A stretch of 64,000 nucleotides of DNA. Origin: Hippopus hippopus (Eukaryota; Mollusca; Bivalvia; Cardiida; Cardiidae). The DNA is taken from assembly GCA_946811185.2 (NCBI GenBank), contig OX328113.1:6200001-6264000 (forward strand). The letters are read 5' to 3'. This document shows, in pieces, positions 35,442 through 41,413 of this stretch (its first letter is position 1; every line of letters starts with the position of its first letter). The position numbers were made by a program, and so were the translations under genes. The notes below the pieces were generated by a model. That model worked only from the letters and a program-made list of their open reading frames with translations. It made no database searches and was not told the origin of the DNA.

Positions 35442-35599
35442 TTTATTTCATCAGCTTGTGGTTAATATGGGGAAATATTTGCCGACAAAGGAAAAGGTAT
35501 GCGAAAATAACGAGTGCCGTAAGGCACGAGTTATTTTCGCGGACCTTTCCCTTTTGAGGCAAATATTTCCCCATATTAACCACAAGCTGATGAAATAAA
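35442..35599. repeat. Long hairpin, ~70-bp arms
   Basis: Nearly perfect inverted arms starting TTTATTTCATCAGCTTGTGG, closing on GAGTGCCGTAAGGCAC. No coding. Confidence 0.8.
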
Positions 35600-35891
35600 T
35601 TATATATTATATTTCCTCTGATTATTTTGTCAACGAATGCCACTTTTAAAACTTAAAAACTTAAAAAACTTAAAAAAGTAGTTCCAGATTTTCGGCAGGA
35701 GGAAAATATTCACTGTGACGGGGAAATAATTCCCCCCCAGCTTAAATTACGACATTTCTTTACCCATAACATTTCTAAAAATAGACACATGAAATATAAT
35801 ATAATTGATTCTGTCACAGAAATCGATATTCTATTACAACAGACGTAAAGTTGGTGTAATATTGATACGCGAAATAGCGATTTCTGAAACA

Positions 35892-35941
35892 AAGGCCGAA
35901 CCCGGAAGCTAAGTCGGTAACGTACAGGACGAGTTAACGCT
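35892..35941 (+). repeat. 50-bp direct repeat, copy 1 (identical to 50501-50550)
   Basis: AAGGCCGAACCCGGAAGCTA and the next 30 bases recur exactly at 50501-50550, on the other side of the large element. The segment looks like part of a SINE head (AAGCTAAGTCGGTAACG). Confidence 0.8.
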
Positions 35942-35954
35942 GTACCAGACGACA

Positions 35955-36264
35955 ATGCCGAGCCCCAGTAGCTAAGTCGATAGCGTGCAGGACTTTAGAA
36001 CATGGGGTCGTGGGCTCGATCCCTGGCTCGGCCAATTCCTTCCCGAGGATTGATGATAGTCATTGCGACAGGATTCATTCCTCTCCCACCGCTGACCATT
36101 GTTTCGACGATGGTTATGTGGGAAAGCAGCCGGTGGCTTGGAAAGAAAAATTGTGCGGAGTACTGGTAAAAGAGACTCCAGGAAAGCATGGATAGGTGCA
36201 TTGGCCGCCGCGATATAACTGAAATAATGTTGAAAACGGCGTTAATCACCATACAATCAATCAA
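35955..36264 (+). repeat. tRNA-derived SINE, full length
   Basis: The head GCCGAGCCCCAGTAGCTAAG resembles a tRNA A-box region and GGGCTCGATCCC a B-box. The body carries GATTGATGATAGTCATTGCG, GAAAGCAGCCGGTGGCTTGG, GGATAGGTGCATTGGC and ACTGAAATAATGTTGAAAAC. The tail is CACCATACA then (ATCA)n. Other copies of the family are at 2735, 4612, 10915, 51065, 51583, 52594, 55515, 58222, 58515 and 61925. Confidence 0.75.
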
Positions 36265-36327
36265 TTAATCGTTACCTGACGACAACATTTTAGATCGTCG
36301 TCCAAATTGAAAGCATTTGCAGACGAC
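36265..36327. repeat. Family A MITE, left part of the copy split by the large element
   Basis: From TTAATCGTTACC to GCATTTGCAGACGAC this is family A in inverted orientation. The same copy resumes at 50413 with GACGACAATTTAAATGTGGC, so the element inserted inside it. Confidence 0.8.
36322..36327 (+). repeat. 6-bp target site duplication, left (GACGAC)
   Basis: GACGAC immediately precedes the element's first base (36328) and recurs immediately after its last base (50413-50418). Uninterrupted family A copies have a single GCAGACGACAA at this point (for example near 12300 and 34880). Confidence 0.8.
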
Positions 36328-36391
36328 AGTAGTAAGGGACGAGAGAATAGGGACACACCTGGGCCTGGTTGTGTCCCTATTCTCTCGTCCC
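36328..36391 (+). promoter_or_regulatory. Left tip: AGTAGT repeat and terminal hairpin (probable replication origin)
   Basis: The terminus reads AGTAGTAA, then 36336-36391 is a perfect hairpin with 22-bp arms (starting GGGACGAGAGAATAG) and a 12-nt loop. Protein-primed linear genomes commonly start with a short direct repeat used for sliding-back initiation, as in the CATCAT ends of adenovirus. AGTAGT fits that pattern. The origin role is inference. Confidence 0.6.
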
Positions 36392-36640
36392 TGAGTGCCG
36401 TACATCACCCTCCCTGACAAAAATGTGTCCCTAGTTTGCCCTCCCGAAAGATTTTTTTTTTTTATTTTTTTTATTTTGTCCCTAGGCTCTCTTCCCTGAG
36501 AGGGATTTAGCATTCAAAATGGCGGCCGTGCGGAGGATACTCTGGGGATGTGTCCCTATTTGCTGTCCCCGAAAGATTTTTTTTTATTTTGTCCCTAGGC
36601 TCTCTTCCCTGAGAGGGACTTAGCATTCAAAGTGCAGGCC
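36392..36640 (+). repeat. Subterminal TGTCCCTA/AGGGAC repeats, left arm
   Basis: Two ~110-bp units each carry GTGTCCCTA, CCCGAAAGATTTTTTTT, TTTTGTCCCTAGGCTCTC and CCCTGAGAGGGA-x-TTAGC. The AGGGAC core also lies in the terminal hairpin, so it could be a binding site for a replication or integration protein. The right-arm counterpart is at about 50100-50348. Confidence 0.65.
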
Positions 36641-36659
36641 TTATGACTGACAGACTGGG

Positions 36660-36930
36660 TAAAAAATGGCCAGATCACTGAGTTGGACTTAGTTTTTTCA
36701 CCCTATGGATGATTTTTTCTCTTTCTAATTGTCTGACCATTGAGTTGGACTTAGACTTTTTCTGCATCTCTATGAATGATTTCTCTTTTCTAAAAGGAAA
36801 TTTATCTTATATCACTGAGTTGGTCTTAGCTTTTTTCCCCTATGAATGATTTTCTCTCTTTCTAATTGCCTGACCATTGAGTTGGACTTAGTCTTTTTTC
36901 TGCATCTATGTATGATTCTTACTCTTTGCA
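36660..36930 (-). repeat. CTAAGTCCAACTCA repeats, left arm
   Basis: Several copies of TGAGTTGGACTTAG (or TGAGTTGGTCTTAG), each near a (T/C)ATGAATGATTTT-like block, at about 60-75-bp spacing. The same array lies at 49840-50070, and a third, related one at 48010-48440 downstream of the 104-aa gene. Confidence 0.65.
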
Positions 36931-37007
36931 GTATAACTCTTTGGAGTATAACTCTTTTGGAACGCGTCTCTTCTAAAAGAAAGATAGAACTTTCGTGGTA
37001 GATGGTT

Positions 37008-37047
37008 AGTCCTGAAAAGGACTGTTGGGTTAGCTCTGAAAAGAGCT
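37008..37047 (-). terminator. Histone-type 3' stem-loop pair, left arm unit 1
   Basis: Minus-strand AGCTCTTTTCAGAGCT (37032-37047) and AGTCCTTTTCAGGACT (37008-37023), 8 nt apart. Each has a 6-bp stem and TTTC loop with AACC after it. CACGAAAG follows the second at 13 nt. This pair is the outermost end of the 78-aa gene's 3' region. Confidence 0.7.
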
Positions 37048-37155
37048 GTGACAATTTGAAGAAATGACAACTTGAAGATAGAACTTTCGTCTGACAGCTT
37101 GAAGATAGAACTTTCGTCTGACATCTTGAAGATAGAACTTTCGTGGTAGATGGTT

Positions 37156-37195
37156 AGTCCTGAAAAGGACTGTTGGGTTAGCTCTGAAAAGAGCT
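37156..37195 (-). terminator. Histone-type 3' stem-loop pair, left arm unit 2
   Basis: The same pair as 37008-37047, displaced by exactly 148 bp (37180-37195 and 37156-37171). The left arm has two such 148-bp units and the right arm has three. Confidence 0.7.
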
Positions 37196-37355
37196 GTGAC
37201 AATTTGAAGAAATGACAATTTGAAGATAGAACTTTCGTCTAATAGCTTGAAGGTAGAACTTTCGTCTGACAATTTGAAGAAATGACAATTTGAAGAAAAG
37301 ATAGAACTTACGTCTGACAATTTGAAGAAAGGTAGATCTTCCGTGGTAGATGGTT

Positions 37356-37394
37356 AGCCCTGAAAAGGGCTGTTGGGGTGTCCCTAAAAGGGAC
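37356..37394 (-). terminator. Histone-type 3' stem-loops directly after the left 78-aa gene
   Basis: Minus-strand GTCCCTTTTAGGGAC (37380-37394, with a loop one base short) is followed by canonical AGCCCTTTTCAGGGCT (37356-37371). They begin about 20 nt beyond the 78-aa stop codon. Confidence 0.7.
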
Positions 37395-37415
37395 CTGGTT
37401 TTGGAGGTTGTGTTT

Positions 37416-37652
37416 TTAAGCACAACCTCCAACCTTTCCGCAGGCTGGGCAGCTACTCGCTGCCCGCCTCTTTAGCCTTTTCAGCTCCTGAACGTCTAGG
37501 TTGAAGTTCAGTGAGAACGGTGGCTTGTTGTCACTGCCCCAATCTTCAGTAGAAGGCACGATGATCTCCTTCTTTTTTCCGTCCATCTTCTTTTCTTTTG
37601 ATGATAGCTGGGCAAGCCCGCTGAAACTCATGTCTCGAAGTGCACATTCCAT
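37416..37652 (-). CDS. 78-aa protein with C-terminal CPxC motif, left copy
   Basis: Same predicted protein as the right-arm gene at 48939-49175. It has a short N-terminal Met-rich start, a Lys-rich stretch (KEKKMDGKKKE), an acidic/Trp segment, a basic helix (KRLKRRA) and the tail CPACGKVGGCA. Upstream on the minus strand are TATAAAA at 37713-37719, TGACGTCA at 37741-37748 and the E2F-like TTTCCCGC at 37763-37770. Downstream are histone-type stem-loops. Function unknown; two intact copies suggest dosage matters or that the arms are homogenised. Confidence 0.65.
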   Translation of the reverse strand: MECALRDMSFSGLAQLSSKEKKMDGKKKEIIVPSTEDWGSDNKPPFSLNFNLDVQELKRLKRRAASSCPACGKVGGCA

Positions 37653-37712
37653 TATGTCTACAAGTCGAAGAGATGAATGATGTGCGGGAAAATAACGCTG
37701 GGTTTTATAGCT

Positions 37713-37850
37713 TTACAGGAGGATTGAACTAGATGACCCATGACGTCATTTTCTCCTATGTTTTTCCCGCGTTGGCGTTTCATGGTGTTTTGGCTCCAAA
37801 TTAATGTTATCCAATCAGAATCATCGTTGTTTTTCTAATACTAAATGTTT
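37713..37850 (-). promoter_or_regulatory. Promoter cassette (E2F-like, CRE, CCAAT, TATA), left arm
   Basis: Inverse copy of the cassette at 48766-48895. In order towards the gene: CCAAT (in GTTATCCAATCAG, 37806-37818), GCGGGAAA (complement of 37763-37770), TGACGTCA, TTCAATCCTCC and TATAAAA. It drives the left 78-aa gene. The 37851-37950 stretch beyond it holds two direct ~48-bp repeats with further CCAAT boxes. Confidence 0.65.
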
Positions 37851-37951
37851 TATTGTTGCCCAATCCGTGGGTTTGTTACATTTTCTTGTTCGGGGATTTC
37901 ATTGTTGACCAATCCATGGGTTTGTTACATTTTCTTGTTCGGTAGATGGGT

Positions 37952-37967
37952 AGCCGTAAAATGGGCT
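37952..37967 (-). terminator. Degenerate stem-loop after the broken 88-aa copy
   Basis: Minus-strand AGCCCATTTTACGGCT keeps the outer four pairs but has lost the inner pairs and TTTC loop. The GAAAG block that follows the right-arm copy is deleted here. Confidence 0.5.
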
Positions 37968-37999
37968 GTTTTGTTTTTTTGGAGGCTATGTTTTTTCCC

Positions 38000-38236
38000 A
38001 CTTCTAATGACAACATCCGAAATTCACTTGGTAAATGACTAAGATGATGTCAGACGTTGTCTTTAAAAATAGTTGAAGTAATCTTTCCGCCGAGATCTTT
38101 GTATGGTTGTGTTATAGGTTGTAGTTGTTTTTTATTTCTCAACTCCTACGAGACGAGTGGTTAGTTGCAATAACTGTTGCCCTGCATTTAGATACTCTTG
38201 GAGAGCCTCACGTAGTTGATGATTTACCTCCTCCAT
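38000..38236 (-). pseudogene. Broken copy of the 88-aa gene, left arm
   Basis: The frame starts with ATG at 38236 and follows the intact right-arm gene (46815-47081) for about 31 residues, then diverges and stops at 38132-38134, giving 34 residues. Homologous but frame-damaged sequence continues to about 38000. Its 3' stem-loop is also degenerate. The intact right-arm copy is presumably the working gene. Confidence 0.7.
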
Positions 38237-38499
38237 ATTGATAATGTTTCCGAATATTGACACTGCTTTTGAAGTGATCGTTAGTTGAGAATCAAAGAAA
38301 TGGTGAATGTGTGAAAAATAACGCGGGGTTTTTTATGCGTTTAAGGAGGATTGAAATTTTTTAAAGAGCTCGGACCTGGCAGAAAGCACATACATTTTTT
38401 CCATGCTACGTTTCATGCTAATATAGCAAAAAAAGTTATGAGACATTGTATGGGAAAAATGTAACCAGAACAAGTCTTTTGGGGAAAAAAACAGAATGA

Positions 38500-38853
38500 A
38501 GAACTCTATTGTTTTTGAACTTTTATTTATTGAACTTTTATTTACTGAACAGAACTAAACATTGAAACATTTTTTTGCAATGCATCATAAAAAAATTTCT
38601 TGACAATGAAAAAAATTTTCTTGACAATGAAAAAAAATCACAAGCAAACATTTTTTTTGCAATGCATCATAAAAAATTTCTTGACAATGAAAAAACATTT
38701 TCTTAACAATGAAAAAATCGCACTGAAATATTTTTTCACATTGAATTATTCACAACGAATTAATCGCAATGAATTAATCACAATGAAATATTTTTTCGCA
38801 ATGAATTAATTACAATGAATTAATCGTAAAAAACAGTATATAACAAATTTTAT
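38500..38853. repeat. AT-rich iteron-like repeats and AATAAA signals, left
   Basis: Repeats of CAATGAATTAATC(G/A) and TTGACAATGAAAAAA with TGCAATGCATCATAAAAAA. On the minus strand AATAAA occurs at 38522-38527 and 38537-38542, downstream of the 220-aa gene, and could serve as its poly(A) signals. The mirrored block is at 46205-46545. Confidence 0.6.
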
Positions 38854-38893
38854 GCAATTAAATTCGCAAACACCACGAGTTTCATATTTGTTT

Positions 38894-39556
38894 TTATATT
38901 CCTACCGTTTTGTTGTTTTTTCTTGGTTGTTTTCGTTCTGTCTTTGGTTTTTTCGGGATCTTGAAATCAACGTGATTGTCAATGTTTTTCCCGTATTTGC
39001 CCTGCCCTGTCAATATTGGTATAGTTGTTTTTTGATCAACTCGCTGTTTCTTGTGGAGATGGTTAGCATCTTCCTCAGATTTCCGCTTTGTTGTTTTTCT
39101 TGGTTGTTTTTCCTTTGGTTGATTTTTCTTTGGTTGATTTTTCTTCACAACACTTACGATAGAGTCCACTAAGTTGTGAAGATTGGATTTATCAAACTCG
39201 AACTCCACAGGAATCTTCACAGGCGTTGTTGAAATGCACTGATCCTGTTGACGTAGTACCTCGATATTTCTACTGAGCTGATCAGTACTTGCGGTTAAAG
39301 TTTTAATTTCCTCCAAATGTCTGTTTAAAGTCTCCAACTGATCTATGATTCGGATCATCATGCTATCTTGTTTCAAATTTAGCTGCTTTACCTCTTCATA
39401 AATGTTGTCAAACACTGTCGCTGGAATGATGGTTGTCGAATTTAACTCCGGTGGTGGATTGATAATTGTCGAATTCATAACTGATGAAAGAACGTCTCCA
39501 TTGTTTTCCACTGATGGAAAATCGCCCAAGCTGATTTCATCTAAGTTGTGCTTCAT
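38894..39556 (-). CDS. 220-aa coiled-coil protein with basic tail
   Basis: Starts at ATG 39556 (MKHNLDEISLGDFP); the frame is open further upstream but without an ATG. A predicted coiled-coil region spans ~48-105 (EEVKQLNLKQDSMMIRIIDQ and following). The C-terminal third (from ~139) is very basic with repeated KKNQPK/KEKQPRK units and KRK clusters, so nuclear and possibly DNA-binding. The gene runs outward into the AT-rich block with AATAAA. No family recognised. A terminal protein or capsid-like role cannot be excluded. Confidence 0.65.
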   Translation of the reverse strand: MKHNLDEISLGDFPSVENNGDVLSSVMNSTIINPPPELNSTTIIPATVFDNIYEEVKQLNLKQDSMMIRIIDQLETLNRHLEEIKTLTASTDQLSRNIEVLRQQDQCISTTPVKIPVEFEFDKSNLHNLVDSIVSVVKKNQPKKNQPKEKQPRKTTKRKSEEDANHLHKKQRVDQKTTIPILTGQGKYGKNIDNHVDFKIPKKPKTERKQPRKNNKTVGI

Positions 39557-39599
39557 ATTGTATCTGACTCTGAATATTGATACTGCTTTCGAAGTGATC

Positions 39600-39690
39600 G
39601 TTAGCTGAGAATCAAAGAAATGGTGAATGTGTGAAAATAACACCGAGCTTTATACGTTTACAGAGGATTGAAATTTTTAAAGAGGACGGA
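39600..39690 (-). promoter_or_regulatory. Promoter of the 220-aa gene
   Basis: Minus-strand TTTCAATCCTC, then CGTATAAAGC (TATA box) about 12 bp on, then ACATTCACCATTTC about 25-30 bp downstream, an initiator-like block also found before the 88-aa gene. The following leader (CTCAGCTAACGATCACTTCG) is shared with the 88-aa gene. Confidence 0.6.
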
Positions 39691-39777
39691 CCTGGCGGAA
39701 AACACCGGTATTGTACTGTGTGACACTGAATTAGGAGTGGTAAAAAAACACCGATATAACCATCGATTTGATTGCAC

Positions 39778-39866
39778 AATGTTAATGAAACGCCGACGCG
39801 GGAAAAACATAGGAGAAAATGACGTCATGAGTCAACTAGTTCAATCCTCCTGTAAAGCTATAAAGC
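39778..39866 (+). promoter_or_regulatory. Promoter cassette of the 68-aa gene
   Basis: GCGGGAAA at 39798-39805, TGACGTCA at 39820-39827, TTCAATCCTCC at 39840-39850 and TATAAA at 39859-39864, in the same order and spacing as the cassettes at 47424-47490 and 48821-48888. It is divergent from the 220-aa promoter about 100 bp away. Confidence 0.7.
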
Positions 39867-39903
39867 CCAGCGATAATTTACATGAAATCATATTTGTTCC
39901 AGA

Positions 39904-40110
39904 ATGGATCGAATTCTTGTATGCCCTCACTGTGCAAACAGATGTCTGATAGAGTGTGGAAAATGTTTTTCCATACTCGAGTATCTTGGTCAGAAGCATA
40001 ACTGTCCAGATACAGATGAAGGATTTTATGATGGCAATGAAGGTTCGACGATTTGCTGCGAACACTGTGGATGTGAAATCATCCCAGTGGATCGGGCGGA
40101 AGAATCGTAG
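39904..40110 (+). CDS. 68-aa Cys-rich zinc-ribbon-like protein
   Basis: ATG at 39904 follows the TATA box by 40 bp. The protein has CPHC near its start, CGKC at 18-21, CCEHCGC near 51-57 and an acidic middle, so it could bind two zinc ions. It is one of three small element proteins with CPxC motifs. The stop is followed 32 bp later by a canonical histone-type stem-loop. Function unknown. Confidence 0.65.
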   Translation: MDRILVCPHCANRCLIECGKCFSILEYLGQKHNCPDTDEGFYDGNEGSTICCEHCGCEIIPVDRAEES

Positions 40111-40141
40111 AGCTGGATGTCAATGTGAGATCCTTCAAAAA

Positions 40142-40157
40142 AGCCCTTTTCAGGGCT
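40142..40157 (+). terminator. Histone-type 3' stem-loop after the 68-aa gene
   Basis: AGCCCTTTTCAGGGCT: a 6-bp stem with TTTC loop, then AACCA. GAAAG is at 40171-40175, 13 nt after the stem. This matches the metazoan replication-dependent histone mRNA 3' signal (stem-loop plus purine-rich downstream element) closely. Confidence 0.75.
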
Positions 40158-40415
40158 AACCATTTAGCACGAAAGATCTTTCTTCTCAAATTGTCAAAAG
40201 TAAAAAAGACTTACAGTCATAACTAGAAAAAAAATCAAAAGTAAGAAGTAATTATTTTTATATTTTTTATTTCAAAAAGAACTTATGTACAATGAAAAAA
40301 TCAAATCATGAACTGTAAAGACAAAAAATGAATGAACTGTAAAAGACAAAAAATGAATGAAAAAATCAAGTCAGTCTTTTTTTGTTTATATTCATTATTG
40401 TATTGAAATTTTTTT
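40158..40415. other. Convergent 3' flank between the 68-aa and 280-aa genes
   Basis: On the minus strand (280-aa gene side) GAAATAAAAAAT near 40262-40273 includes AATAAA. Repeated (A/T)GAATGAACTGTAAA-like segments occur at 40305-40365. No coding. Confidence 0.5.
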
Positions 40416-41258
40416 TCACTCAGTATGTTTTTTCTTTTTCTTTGAGATGTCAGATTCACATTTGGTTTTACGTTTTCTTTTCCTATCGTTGGTTTTTAAT
40501 TCCACATCTGGACAGATTTTGTCCTCATGTTTTGTTGATTTGTAAAAGAAATAGTTCTTTGTTACTCGTTTTTTCTTCTTTTCGATGTTTTGCTGTTTTT
40601 CCTTTCCGTACGAACAACCCGGTTCTGCAGAAAATTCGTTTTTTAGATCCAAAGTTTGTTGATTTCTTAGATTTTTTCGTGATGTCTCTAAATCATCTGT
40701 TATTTTGCAGATTTCTGAATCGTTGTTAGCCGCTGTGTCGCTCTGCATGTCTACGGTCTGAGTTTCAACCGATGAGGATGTAGCTTGTGGTGAACTTTTT
40801 TTCCATGTATTTTCACTGCAGAATGAATTTAGTGTCCCGACGAATTTCATATCTTTGAATCCACCAACGTTGTAAAATGATGGTGAAATCTCAATGTCGT
40901 GACTGTGTGGATTCACGTAGACAAAAACAAATGTTCCTAGCTGATTTTCTTTTTCTGGACATTCTTTGGCCCAATGTCCTGCTTCGTTGCATGTGAAACA
41001 AATATTTGTTCTCACACCATTCGCACCATATCGTTTGTCAATCATCGCTTGATCCAAAACTCTGTAGCTGGTAGTACGGTAAACATCTTTTTCTTCTAAA
41101 TGTTGCTGGGAAAAAAATGATCCCACATAGTTTCCGATATGTTTAACATTATACTTTGATGGTATATTGCTGATCTCATAATCGTGGGTGTATGGATTAA
41201 CATACAGATACACCCTCTTTCTAAGTGGTGATGTATTTTGCAGCTTTAACTCACTCAT
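40416..41258 (-). CDS. 280-aa zinc-knuckle protein with duplicated domain
   Basis: ATG at 41258. A CCHC zinc knuckle (CFTCNEAGHWAKEC, about residues 87-100) of the type found in retroviral Gag and other nucleic-acid-binding proteins sits between two similar ~40-residue domains. These start YLYVNPYTHDYEIS (~17) and FVYVNPHSHDIEIS (~112). The C-terminal third is polar, then Lys-rich (KRKRKTK, KKKKK), a likely nuclear signal. The promoter (TATAAATA at 41325-41332, minus) is divergent to polB. I infer a single-stranded nucleic-acid-binding or packaging role, not proven. Confidence 0.65.
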   Translation of the reverse strand: MSELKLQNTSPLRKRVYLYVNPYTHDYEISNIPSKYNVKHIGNYVGSFFSQQHLEEKDVYRTTSYRVLDQAMIDKRYGANGVRTNICFTCNEAGHWAKECPEKENQLGTFVFVYVNPHSHDIEISPSFYNVGGFKDMKFVGTLNSFCSENTWKKSSPQATSSSVETQTVDMQSDTAANNDSEICKITDDLETSRKNLRNQQTLDLKNEFSAEPGCSYGKEKQQNIEKKKKRVTKNYFFYKSTKHEDKICPDVELKTNDRKRKRKTKCESDISKKKKKHTE

Positions 41259-41324
41259 ATTTTTTATCAGCTGTACTGACTGAGATCGAGTAGGAGAATG
41301 AATAGATTTTCACAACTAACGGCT

Positions 41325-41360
41325 TATTTATACACTGTTACAACGGAGAGGGTATATAAA
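41325..41360. promoter_or_regulatory. Divergent TATA boxes of the 280-aa gene and polB
   Basis: TATAAATA on the minus strand (41325-41332) lies 67 bp before the 280-aa ATG. TATATAAA on the plus strand (41353-41360) lies 54 bp before the polB ATG. The cassette elements (E2F-like, CRE) of the small genes are absent, so these two genes appear differently regulated. Confidence 0.65.
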
Positions 41361-41413
41361 TTGCTAGTTTTTCTCACTTCTGCATTATTGTCTTTTCACT
41401 CAGAGCTAAAACG

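Larger units (their letters stand above)
36328..38853 (+). repeat. Left inverted-repeat arm (~2.5 kb)
   Basis: Pairs with 46198-50412 in inverted orientation. Compared with the right arm it lacks three blocks. One is about 1.4 kb holding the 104-aa and 46-aa genes. The second is one 148-bp tandem unit. The third is about 110 bp after the 88-aa gene, including its GAAAG block. It keeps an intact 78-aa gene and a broken 88-aa gene copy. Confidence 0.85.

Noticed and set aside
38894..39643. Longer 249-codon version of the coiled-coil gene starting at 39643
   Set aside because: The first codon there is GTG and the extra 29 codons lie in the leader shared with the 88-aa gene, so the ATG at 39556 is preferred.
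40416..41258. Retroviral-type Gag because of the CCHC knuckle
   Set aside because: No capsid-like region, protease, reverse transcriptase or LTR is nearby. The gene lies divergent to PolB inside the element, so the knuckle alone is not evidence for a retroelement.
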